64,000 nt of DNA from Isotricha intestinalis (Eukaryota > Ciliophora > Litostomatea > Vestibuliferida > Isotrichidae): contig JAJJLU010000365.1 of NCBI GenBank assembly GCA_023807065.1, forward strand, positions 1 through 64,000, given 5' to 3'. Below are positions 20,084 through 29,144 of the stretch, in pieces. Position numbers and translations under genes: made by a program. Below the pieces are notes generated by a model. It saw nothing but the letters and a program-made list of their open reading frames with translations, was not told the DNA's origin and searched no databases. The first letter of the stretch is position 1. Every line of letters starts with the position of its first letter.

Positions 20084-20912
20084 TAATATAAAATGTATAA
20101 TAGTGATATATAAAAATTAAATCATTTGAAATTTAATGTTAAATATATTTATTTAATGCTTAACTTTAATCAATGTGAAAATTTTGATGTTAAATATAAA
20201 AATATTAAACCAAAAATAATTTAATAGAATATTGAGTATGAAAAACAATAAAATTATATTAATTTACTCTCTTTTACAAAAAAAAGAAGTGTATTTTTAA
20301 TACATTTAGAATTAATTTTATTTTTTAATTTATTATATATTTTATACATGTATTAATTTTTTACTATTTATGAAAATTTTGAGTGTGTTATCCAATTTTT
20401 ATAATTGTTGTTATTAAAATTATCAAATTTAAATAAATAGCTTCTAATTTTAATATGAAAATTAATCAAATAATTCTTGAAGGATTTTTGGACAAATATA
20501 TAAATTAAAAAATTTTGATTCTTTATTTCGAATATTTTTTGATTTACCATTAAATTTTATTTTAAAAATGTAAATTTATTTTAAGAGATTTTTATCCTTC
20601 TATAACGATAGAATGTTTGATATAATTTTAATGATAACTTTTGAAAAAATTATAGACTATTTTAATATAATTGGTTTTTCTATAATCATAAATAAATTAA
20701 CAAAAACACAGATTTTTGTTTAATTTTTATTTATATTTCCTTATCAAATAAATTTTTATTTAATATAAGACATTCGAAATATTTAATTATATTAAAATTT
20801 CTTAAGAAATGAAAAACAATCCAAACTATATTTGATAAAATTAATATATTAATTATACTCTTTTTTATATACTATCTTTAATTATTTATAAAAGAAAAAA
20901 GATGAATTATTA
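20084..20912. other. Intergenic gap, 0.8 kb
   Basis: No recognised gene. A 60-codon minus-strand frame (20368-20550) has reasonable codon texture but no recognised similarity and could be chance. A perfect 6-bp hairpin (TTCTAT-AACG-ATAGAA) lies at 20598-20613. The stretch separates two genes whose 3' ends converge here. Confidence 0.4.
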
Positions 20913-21746
20913 TTACGAAGAAATTTCATAAAATAATTCAAGAATTTTATTGATTAAAGAATTTATTCCTATACCTGTTTTAACAGAAATTTCAAAAAAA
21001 TTAATCAAATGGTCATTACAATAATTCTTAATATCATCATTATTTATATCAGGATAAATATCAATTTTATTTCCAATAATAAAAATATTAGAATTATTAT
21101 TAGAATATAAAAATAATTGATTTTTCAATTCTTTTTTAACATAATTTTTAACTCTTTCTATACAATTACTTTTAGTAATATCATAAAAAAATAAAATAAA
21201 ATTAGCATGAGAATATAAATAAGAATAATCTTCTTTATATTCTTCAACTCCAGGAGTCACTTCAAAATTTAAAGTATATTTTTTAAAATTATATGTTAAT
21301 TCTTTGGAATATCTTTCAATGAATACAGTTGGAATATATAAATTTTCAAATTTATTTTCAACTAATTTTATAATAAAAGCACTTTTCCCTGTTTGTTTTT
21401 CTCCTATTAAAACAATATCAATTTCATTTTTTCCTTTTAAACTCATTGATTTTTTAAAATTAATATCAAAACTTGATTTATTTTTTATTAGTGAATTAGT
21501 GGTAAATTTTGTTTGAGATTTTTGAAATTTTTCAGATGAATGAGCTGTTTTTACTGTTTTCTTTGCTTGATAATGTTTTGTTTTTCTTTTTTCACTATTA
21601 TTTGTAAAATTAATGTCATCATTATTTATTTGATCAATTTCAGAATTTATAGAAAAAACTTTATTTACTTCTGAATCGTTTGAACCTTTTGCTTTAACAA
21701 ATTTTGTTTTAATTAATTTTTTTCCTAAACAACCACAATTACCCAT
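20913..21746 (-). CDS. Acylated Ras-like GTPase with degenerate switch II
   Basis: I place the start at the second Met (21746) because it exposes MGNCGCLG, a strong N-myristoylation plus palmitoylation sequence. The upstream in-frame ATG at 21770 would bury it. The product is about 277 aa. A 105-residue basic, disordered N-terminal region precedes a Ras-fold domain with P-loop GEKQTGKS, G4 NKID and G5 SVKTG. The G3 motif, normally D-T-A-G-Q-E, reads V-T-P-G-V-E: both the Mg-coordinating Asp and the catalytic Gln are replaced by Val. Such a protein may bind nucleotide but should hydrolyse GTP poorly. There is no C-terminal Cys for prenylation, consistent with N-terminal lipid anchoring. Confidence 0.8.
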   Translation of the reverse strand: MGNCGCLGKKLIKTKFVKAKGSNDSEVNKVFSINSEIDQINNDDINFTNNSEKRKTKHYQAKKTVKTAHSSEKFQKSQTKFTTNSLIKNKSSFDINFKKSMSLKGKNEIDIVLIGEKQTGKSAFIIKLVENKFENLYIPTVFIERYSKELTYNFKKYTLNFEVTPGVEEYKEDYSYLYSHANFILFFYDITKSNCIERVKNYVKKELKNQLFLYSNNNSNIFIIGNKIDIYPDINNDDIKNYCNDHLINFFEISVKTGIGINSLINKILELFYEISS

Positions 21747-22151
21747 TATAATTATTTTTTTATTTAACACAAATTTTTAATTATTAAAATTATAATAATT
21801 TTTTATATAATAAATCTTTATTTGGAAAAAAAATAATTGCCAATTTTATTAAATAATTGACTTTATTATATATTTCTTTGAAATGATATAGTTTTAATAA
21901 TTTTTTATGTTCATTTTTAAAAATTAAAAATTATATTTTTTTAAATTATATAAAATTGTTATTTTAAATATAAAAATTCGATTTATACATTTCAGTTAAA
22001 ATTTGATCTTATGAAGGAATATTTTTTATTATACATGAATAAAAATTATAAATTATTTGTTTGGATTTTATTTACAATTCCTAATTTATCATATATTATT
22101 TAACAAGATAAAAAGCCAATAAATTTATATTCATATATCATATAAATTTAC
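21747..22151. other. Intergenic gap between two minus-strand genes
   Basis: Mostly A+T-rich spacer. A 28-codon + strand ORF at 22011 ends in TAA and continues in frame for another 15 codons to a second stop. It is too short to call. Confidence 0.3.
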
Positions 22152-23261
22152 TTAATAATAATAAAATATTTTTTTGTTGAAACTAACTTTTCTTTTGGTT
22201 TTAATTTTATTTTTATTTATATTATTAATTACAGAATTTTTTAAGATTGATTTTATTTGATGTTTATTTGATAATTCATTTTCAAAATAATAATTATTAT
22301 TTCCTTCATTTGAAATATTTGAGTTTGTAAAAGATATACTGTCAAAACTATTTGCTCTTTTGTTCTTTTTTTTAATTTCAAATATACTTTCCCAAAATTT
22401 AGAATGATGCTCTTCTTTTACCAAATTAGACTTTTTTTTAAATCTATATATCATTTTTTTTTGAATTAAATTAAAAAAATTACCTTTCTTATCCACATCC
22501 ACTTCATATCTTGGATCAATTATTGTATTTTCATTAATAATAAAATTAACTCTATATTTTTTTTTAATAACTCTTAAATTAGAAAGAGATAAAAAGTAAA
22601 TATCTAAATATTTACAATATTGAAATAAAATTTCTTTACTTTGAGAATCTTTATTGTATATTTTACATTTGATTGAATTTATTTTATTTGTTTTTTGATT
22701 TTGTATACTATTTAATAGATTTTGAGAAGGATAATAAAAAAAAACATATTCACAATTAAATATACAATTGATAGATTTTTTAACTAGATAACTTCTGATA
22801 TGGCTTTGAATTTTTAATATATATTTATTTCTTTTTTTTAATATTGTTCTTAATAATATAACTTTTTTAATTTTAATATGTTCTATTTTATTTTTCAAAA
22901 AAATTGAAATTTTTTTTGCAGACTCTTTTCTTTGTTGGAGTATCCTTAATAAAAATGATTTTTTAATTTCTTCTTTTTCTTCTTCTTTATAAAGAGGATA
23001 ATCTATTGGTTTATAAATTAAATTTTCAGAATAAGAATTAAAAATTTCTTGACAAGGATATTTAAATACATTTTCTAAAGTAAATTTTTTATTTTCTATA
23101 AATCTTTCTGATTTTCTATTAAAAGTATTGTGACTAAATCTCCTTATAATATTAATTGTTGTATTTGTTTTAGTAAATTGTTGAAGTGTTTTTAAAAGAA
23201 TTTGATTTTGAATGACATATTTTGAATCATAATATGACTTCACCAAATTCTCTCTTGACAT
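22152..23261 (-). CDS. IQ-motif protein with AMPK-beta/CBM48-like fold
   Basis: 369 aa. An IQ motif (KIQSHIRSYLVKK) at about 150-162 suggests calmodulin or centrin binding. It is followed by about 95 residues whose strand pattern and end (NFIINENTIIDPRYEVDVD, KKGNFFNLI, to residue 266) recall the 'YKFIVDG...DP...D..GN.NN' ending of AMPK-beta/CBM48 glycogen-binding domains. The remainder is basic and disordered. There is no signal peptide. The IQ call is fair. The CBM48 call rests on a short motif and needs a profile search. Confidence 0.5.
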   Translation of the reverse strand: MSRENLVKSYYDSKYVIQNQILLKTLQQFTKTNTTINIIRRFSHNTFNRKSERFIENKKFTLENVFKYPCQEIFNSYSENLIYKPIDYPLYKEEEKEEIKKSFLLRILQQRKESAKKISIFLKNKIEHIKIKKVILLRTILKKRNKYILKIQSHIRSYLVKKSINCIFNCEYVFFYYPSQNLLNSIQNQKTNKINSIKCKIYNKDSQSKEILFQYCKYLDIYFLSLSNLRVIKKKYRVNFIINENTIIDPRYEVDVDKKGNFFNLIQKKMIYRFKKKSNLVKEEHHSKFWESIFEIKKKNKRANSFDSISFTNSNISNEGNNNYYFENELSNKHQIKSILKNSVINNINKNKIKTKRKVSFNKKIFYYY

Positions 23262-23489
23262 ATATATAAATTAAATTATATAATTTGAAGCAGATTCAAA
23301 ATATTAAATTAGAATCTAAAATGATTAATTTTTGTTCAAAATAAATATTCAAATATTATCTAATTTTTAATATTAATAATTATTGGAATTGTATTAATAA
23401 TTTTAGGAATATCAATTTTTAAATTTATATTCATTTAAAAAAAATTAAACATAATAAAAATATTTATTATTTGAATAAAAACTAAATAT

Positions 23490-23822
23490 TTATTTACTTT
23501 TTTCATAGAATAACTCTGGAGGTAATTTTTGTAATAATTTTCTTGCTTTTCTTTTCCATTTTTTAATTTTAGTTGGATTTTGAATAATTTCATATTTACC
23601 ACTCTTAATCATATTAATTTCTTTTTGTCTTTTTTTCCTTTCAATTCTTTTTCTTTCAGCTTTTGCTTTTTCTATAGCTTCTTCTTTTCTTTTCTTTAAC
23701 TCTTGTCTTAATGCCTTTAATTCATCATATCTTTTTTTCCTTTCTTTAAAATCTGAACTTATTGCATGAATTCTTTTTTTTTTAACAACATCTTTTAATT
23801 TTAAATTTGGTGGTTTCTTCAT
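23490..23822 (-). CDS. Cgr1/CCDC86-like nucleolar rRNA-processing protein
   Basis: A 110-aa, highly basic protein. A central long helix of KERKK/KAERKRIERKKRQKE character is followed by the family C-terminal block: SGKYEIIQNPTKIKKW, then KRKARKLLQKLPPELFYE. This matches Cgr1/CCDC86 family proteins, which act in 60S ribosomal subunit processing in the nucleolus. The length agrees with fungal Cgr1 (about 110-120 aa). It is a single exon. Confidence 0.78.
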   Translation of the reverse strand: MKKPPNLKLKDVVKKKRIHAISSDFKERKKRYDELKALRQELKKRKEEAIEKAKAERKRIERKKRQKEINMIKSGKYEIIQNPTKIKKWKRKARKLLQKLPPELFYEKSK

Positions 23823-23981
23823 ATTGAAAAACTAATTAAAAAAGATAAATAAATTAAAGAACTTTTATTGATAAAATAAAACAATAATAAAATAAAAAAA
23901 CAAATTATATTAATTATGTAAAAAATATTAATTAATTAAATAAATTAAAATTATAATTAAATAATATTAACAATCTTAGCA

Positions 23982-26900
23982 TTAAGAATCAGAAGGAAGA
24001 GTAAGGAAAATACCTCTATGTTCATCACTTTCAGAAACACCTCCAAATTGATTATTATTTAACTTATGTAATATATTTTCCCTAAAATAAACAGGTAAAT
24101 CTAAAGCAGCATAAAAACCAGATTTTTGAAAAGAATTATTACTAAAATTAAATTTAAAAACTTTCTTTAATAAACCATCCTTATTTTTTCCTCCAAACAA
24201 AAATATAGAATTTTCATCACAAGGAATAATTCCACAACCATAAATTTTAGTATCAATATTATCAGGATTTGTATAAGAAACTAATTCCCATTTTGATTTA
24301 AGATTTTTTAAATTTATTCTTTCAACAGTACTTAATATTTCATTTTTTGAAGTTAAACCTCCAAAAGCATATAAAAAATTATGATAAATGTATAACATTG
24401 GAAATTGTCTTTCTTCAACAAATAAATTTGCTATAGGTTCCCATTTCATTTCTTTAATGTTAAAATATTCACATTTATTATTATTTATTCCTCCAATTGA
24501 ATATATTTTATCATCATATCCTATCATAGAGTGATTAGCTCTATTTATTTTCATTGGTGGCATTATTATTACTGTTTTATATGAAGGATCATATTTAATG
24601 AAAAATGATGATGGAAGATTTTTATAAAAACCACCAGATATATATAATTTATTTTTATAATTACAAAAACCATTTCCTTCTAAAAATTTAGTTAATTCTG
24701 TTGTTATTGGAAATTCAATAAATTTTTCTAATTGTTTCCCATTTGGTGAATTTCCTTCGGAAGTTTCTATTATTACTCTACTTGTGTTTGATATTGGATA
24801 TATAATATTAATTGGATCTTTCTTATTTTTTATAATTGAATTTTTATTTGGATCTCCTATATAAGTTTTTGGAACTTCTTCATCTATAATTTCTACTTGA
24901 GGCTCATTTAATTTATTATTAATTGCATTATTTAAATTTGTTAGAAAATTTGGAATATTATTATTATTATTTGTTTTATTTGTTGTATTTTTTATTAATG
25001 AATCAGAATTATTTAATGTAGTATTGATATTATTATTATTTCCAAATGTTATTTCTTTTGTTATTGAAATACTTCCTGTTTGTGTACCATTTATTGTTTC
25101 TATTGTAGTTGTTTTTGTTCCTATTATATTTTGAGGAACTGTATTTGTTTCTTTTTTAATTATTGTTTTTTCTTCAATTATATTATTATTTATATTCGTG
25201 TTTGGATTCATATTTAAAGTTTGATTTATTGAATAAGTATTATTTTGATTGGAAGTGAAATTTTGATTAATGTTATAAGGAGTAGTATGTTCTGTGTTTA
25301 TTATTTTCTTTGTTAAAATTTCTGTATTTGAGGGATTATTATTAATAACAGTTTGAGAAATATTATTTGATGATGATGAATAATTTTGATTATTTGGATT
25401 TATTCTTTTTTCTTTAATAATATTATCATTAATGTTCATATTATTGGGAAAAGGAGTATTTATTTCATTATTATTATTTCTTGTTATTTTTTCATCGATG
25501 ATTACTTCTTTATTAGTATAGATATTATTATTTAATTGTTGTGGATTTGGATTCATAGATTGATTCAATAAATTGAAATTTTTATTTGTTTCATATTGTA
25601 AATTTGTAATGTTTTTATTTTGTTCATTAAATAGTTGATTTGAATTTTGATTTATATTTTGTTGTTGTTGATTTATATTCATTGGCATAAATATATTTTT
25701 TTCTGTTGAATTTAAATCATTAAATTGTTTATTTACATAATTAGTATTAGTAAAAAGATTATTATTATTACCAAGAGGATATTGATTAGATTCAATATCA
25801 TTATTATTTGAATTAATATTACTTGTGATTGTCGAATTAATATTAGTATTTACAATTTTGTTTCCAAAAAGAACTTTTTCATTTTGGTCATTTAAATTAT
25901 TATTTATATTAAATACAGAAGGACCTTTAATATTTCTTTGAGCTTCTATTCTAGAATCATTAACACCTTTTAATGAATTTGAAGTCTGATTATTCAATTT
26001 CATTAAACTTTTTCTTTTAACAGTAATATCTTCAAACATTTGATGGAAAATATCATCTTTAGAAATTTGTTCAACCAATTTACTTCTTATTTTTTTTTTA
26101 ATTTCTTCAATTTTAGTTTGATTTACAAAAGATTCAATATAAGAAAATAAACTATTATAAACTTCTTCAACATACATGTTAACTTCTTTTATCATTGAAT
26201 TCATTTCAATAAAATTTTTATTACTTTCTTTTAATTTTTCTTTATTTTTTTCAATTTCTTTAATTTTTTTATCTAAAGTTAGGAAAATATCATCATTGAC
26301 AATAATTTGGTTCGTACTAATATCATTTTTTAATGCTTTATAAGCATCAATTGAATAATCTTTTAATAATCCAATATTATCATTAATATTTTTTTTACAA
26401 GTATAAACTTGATTAACAAAATAACGTACTAATCCACTTAAATTTATGCCAATAATTCCTATCATTTGTTTAAGTTGTTCGATTAAAACATTTTTAATTT
26501 TAACTTCTAAGTCTAAACCAAACTTACTTTGATCATAATTGTTATCAGCAACATATTGATAAGCATCTTTAAATATTTTGTCAACAAGCAAATCAGTAGG
26601 AGCTAAATAATCATATTTTTCTTTAACATCATGATCTTTATGATTTAAATCTAAACAAATTTTACATATTGATCTATTACAAGTATAACAATAAAATATT
26701 TGAAATTTTTCAGGATGTTCATTACAAGGTAAATTATTATCTATTTGTAAAACAGCATCTTCAATTTCTTCCTTTAATTCTAATCTAATTAAATTAAAAT
26801 ATATTTTTTGTTCGTTTGGGAAAAGTTCAAGTAAAATATCTTCATCAAAATCATTGGTATAATCTTTATTTTGATGATAAATTTTAAAAGAATTTTTCCT

Positions 26901-27032
26901 TAAATGAGCTGCATGAGCTAAAATTTTTTTTAATTCCCTCATATTTGTTGTTTCATCAACATCAATTGTGTATTCCTTTTCTTTTTCCACCTTAAATATA
27001 GTTTGTCGAATCATATTTGCTTTTTGAGTCAT
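23982..27032 (-). CDS. Ubiquitin-like/B-box/kelch protein
   Basis: 1016 aa. The N-terminal 85 residues look like a ubiquitin/PB1-type fold (YTIDVDETTNMRELKKIL). A B-box zinc finger follows near 100-140 (CNEH...CYTC...CKIC...HKDH), then a coiled coil to about 330. The middle, about 340-745, is Asn/Gln/Thr-rich disorder. C-terminal kelch repeats (about 760-1010) show GG pairs: SGGF, IGGI, AFGGL, FGGK. The layout is that of TRIM-like scaffolds without a RING, probably non-catalytic adaptors. It has the same architecture as the protein at 29145-31379, with the CDPK gene between them. Confidence 0.82.
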   Translation of the reverse strand: MTQKANMIRQTIFKVEKEKEYTIDVDETTNMRELKKILAHAAHLRKNSFKIYHQNKDYTNDFDEDILLELFPNEQKIYFNLIRLELKEEIEDAVLQIDNNLPCNEHPEKFQIFYCYTCNRSICKICLDLNHKDHDVKEKYDYLAPTDLLVDKIFKDAYQYVADNNYDQSKFGLDLEVKIKNVLIEQLKQMIGIIGINLSGLVRYFVNQVYTCKKNINDNIGLLKDYSIDAYKALKNDISTNQIIVNDDIFLTLDKKIKEIEKNKEKLKESNKNFIEMNSMIKEVNMYVEEVYNSLFSYIESFVNQTKIEEIKKKIRSKLVEQISKDDIFHQMFEDITVKRKSLMKLNNQTSNSLKGVNDSRIEAQRNIKGPSVFNINNNLNDQNEKVLFGNKIVNTNINSTITSNINSNNNDIESNQYPLGNNNNLFTNTNYVNKQFNDLNSTEKNIFMPMNINQQQQNINQNSNQLFNEQNKNITNLQYETNKNFNLLNQSMNPNPQQLNNNIYTNKEVIIDEKITRNNNNEINTPFPNNMNINDNIIKEKRINPNNQNYSSSSNNISQTVINNNPSNTEILTKKIINTEHTTPYNINQNFTSNQNNTYSINQTLNMNPNTNINNNIIEEKTIIKKETNTVPQNIIGTKTTTIETINGTQTGSISITKEITFGNNNNINTTLNNSDSLIKNTTNKTNNNNNIPNFLTNLNNAINNKLNEPQVEIIDEEVPKTYIGDPNKNSIIKNKKDPINIIYPISNTSRVIIETSEGNSPNGKQLEKFIEFPITTELTKFLEGNGFCNYKNKLYISGGFYKNLPSSFFIKYDPSYKTVIIMPPMKINRANHSMIGYDDKIYSIGGINNNKCEYFNIKEMKWEPIANLFVEERQFPMLYIYHNFLYAFGGLTSKNEILSTVERINLKNLKSKWELVSYTNPDNIDTKIYGCGIIPCDENSIFLFGGKNKDGLLKKVFKFNFSNNSFQKSGFYAALDLPVYFRENILHKLNNNQFGGVSESDEHRGIFLTLPSDS

Positions 27033-27566
27033 TTTTTATTTTATTTTTTTTTATTTTTTTGAGTTTATTAAATATAATTTGAAAAAACCGCGAAAATATC
27101 CTGGACAAATTTTAAGTACTTTTTCTTCTTTTTTAGGTTTTTTATATTTTATTATTGAGGTTACCGATAATTTTTTATTACATGTTTATTTTTTAGTTTT
27201 TTTTTTGGAACTTTTGATAAATTTATTATTTAGAGAGGAGATTTTTACATTTTGGGTTTTTTAAATTTAAATCTTTGGAATAAATTATTATATTTTTATA
27301 TCCAATGATAACAATTAATTTGATTATTTTCTTATAACTTATTTTTTTTCAAATATCATCATTTATTTTATTTAATTTTTTAATTTAATTATTTCACTTC
27401 TTTTTAAAAATATTTATAAAAAATTCCTCTAATTGACTTTTAATTTTTTTTTAATTTACTTTATTTTTGATATATATTAAATTTAAGATATGTTTTAATT
27501 TAAAGAATATAAAATAAACTAAATTTTTTTAAAATTAATAAAGTAAACTTTAATTTTATTCTTATT
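27033..27566. other. Intergenic gap between B-box/kelch and CDPK genes
   Basis: T-rich DNA holding the promoter of the B-box/kelch gene and the 3' end of the CDPK gene. A + strand frame at 27079-27264 starts without ATG, is purely hydrophobic, and looks like chance. Confidence 0.4.
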
Positions 27567-28994
27567 TTATTCATCTTTCATTCTATTATAACCCATCATA
27601 TCTAGAAATTCATTATAATCAATAACACCATCTCCATTTTTATCTACTTTCTCAATAATTTTGTCAAGGCAATTATCGGTATAATTATTTTTTATAATTA
27701 CATCTTTAATTTCGTCTTTAGTAATTTTCCCAGATTTATCTTTATCTAAATTAATAAAAGCTTCATATAATCTTTGTTCATTTAAATAAGTTCTTTCATC
27801 AAGAATAGAAGCAATAAATTCAGTATAACCAATTTTTCCATTTTTATCAGTGTCTAAACTTAAAAAAATTTTTTCAATTTCTTCGTTTTCAATTTCTTGA
27901 CATTTTAATTTTTCCAAACCATCTTTTAATTCTTGTAAATTAATATGTCCATCTTTATTTTTATCAAAACTAGTGAAAATATCTCTTAAATGAGAAACTT
28001 CATTTTCATTTAATCTACTAGCAATATAAGTTAAAGTCATTTTTTTTAATTTACATGAATTAATATAATTTTTAAATGATACTAAATCAATTTCTAAATC
28101 AACATTATTTTCTTCTTCATTAATTTTATTAAACCAAGGATGTTCTAAAACTTCTTTAGCAGATAATCTATTATCTTCAACAACTAAGCATTTCTCAATT
28201 AAATCCATAGCATTTTTAGAAATTTTTTTCCATTTATTAAAAGGGAATTGATATATCATTTTAGAAATAGCTTTATAAATTTCTCTATCATTAGCACCAT
28301 TAAAAGGAGGTTCTCCACTTAATAAAATATATAATATTACTCCTGCAGACCAAACATCACATTTTTCATTATATTTACCATTTAAAACTTCAGGAGCTAC
28401 ATAATATGCTGTTCCTACTTTAGTATTCATTTTTGATTGTTCTTCAAAATTTCTACTTAAACCAAAATCTATTACTTTTATTGGATTATTTATTTCACTT
28501 CCTTCATTTATATATAATAAATTTTCTGGCTTTAAATCACGATGAGCTATACCATTATCATGACAATATACTATTGCACTCATTATTTGTTGAAATAATT
28601 TTGCTGCATCTTTTTCAGTATACATGTTTTTTGATTGGATATGATCAATAATTCTATCAAATAATTCTCCTCCATTACATTTTTCCATTATTAAATATAT
28701 GAAACGATCATCTTCAAATATTTCAAATAATTTTATTATATTTGGATGATCTGTTTTAATTAATATTTGGATTTCTCTTTGAAATTTTTTTAAGTTACTT
28801 ATATTTGATTTTGATAGTTGTTTACATGCTCTTATTTCTCCTGTTGTTTTATTTTTTACTTCATATACTTTTCCATATGAACCTTTTCCTAATTGACATA
28901 CTATTTCATAATATTCTGATATCATTCCATCTTTTTTTCCTATGAAGTTTTGCTTGTTAAATATTATATGATCGTTTCTTAATGTTGCATACAT
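27567..28994 (-). CDS. Calcium-dependent protein kinase (CDPK)
   Basis: 475 aa with the canonical CDPK order. The kinase domain (about 27-290) has GKGSYGKVYEV, catalytic Lys in RACKQL, AHRDLKPEN, IDFGLSR, and the GTAYYVAPE activation-loop end. A short junction (autoinhibitory) segment follows. Four EF hands have complete loops: DKNKDGHINLQE, DTDKNGKIGYTE, DKDKSGKITKDE and DKNGDGVIDYNE. Calcium binding should release the junction and activate the kinase directly. CDPKs occur in plants, ciliates and apicomplexans but not animals, fungi or Dictyostelium, which supports the alveolate assignment. There is no N-terminal MG, so myristoylation is not expected. It is divergent from the B-box/kelch gene at 29145 with a 150-bp shared promoter. 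Confidence 0.95.
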   Translation of the reverse strand: MYATLRNDHIIFNKQNFIGKKDGMISEYYEIVCQLGKGSYGKVYEVKNKTTGEIRACKQLSKSNISNLKKFQREIQILIKTDHPNIIKLFEIFEDDRFIYLIMEKCNGGELFDRIIDHIQSKNMYTEKDAAKLFQQIMSAIVYCHDNGIAHRDLKPENLLYINEGSEINNPIKVIDFGLSRNFEEQSKMNTKVGTAYYVAPEVLNGKYNEKCDVWSAGVILYILLSGEPPFNGANDREIYKAISKMIYQFPFNKWKKISKNAMDLIEKCLVVEDNRLSAKEVLEHPWFNKINEEENNVDLEIDLVSFKNYINSCKLKKMTLTYIASRLNENEVSHLRDIFTSFDKNKDGHINLQELKDGLEKLKCQEIENEEIEKIFLSLDTDKNGKIGYTEFIASILDERTYLNEQRLYEAFINLDKDKSGKITKDEIKDVIIKNNYTDNCLDKIIEKVDKNGDGVIDYNEFLDMMGYNRMKDE

Positions 28995-29144
28995 ATTTTA
29001 TTTATATATATATTTATTTAGATTTCTTTTTTTTATGTTTTTTTAAGGTTTTTTTTTAATGATTTTTATTGATTTTTTATAATTATTCTTTTTGGGATTT
29101 AAATCATATTTTTTTATTTTTTTTCATTTTTCAAAATTTAAATA

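Noticed and set aside
20368..20550. 60-codon minus-strand frame
   Set aside because: Plausible texture but isolated, short and without similarity; not called as a gene.
22011..22145. Short + frame with one internal TAA
   Set aside because: Too short (28 plus 15 codons) to separate from chance.
27079..27264. Hydrophobic + strand frame between B-box/kelch and CDPK genes
   Set aside because: No ATG, no family similarity, T-rich composition; chance.
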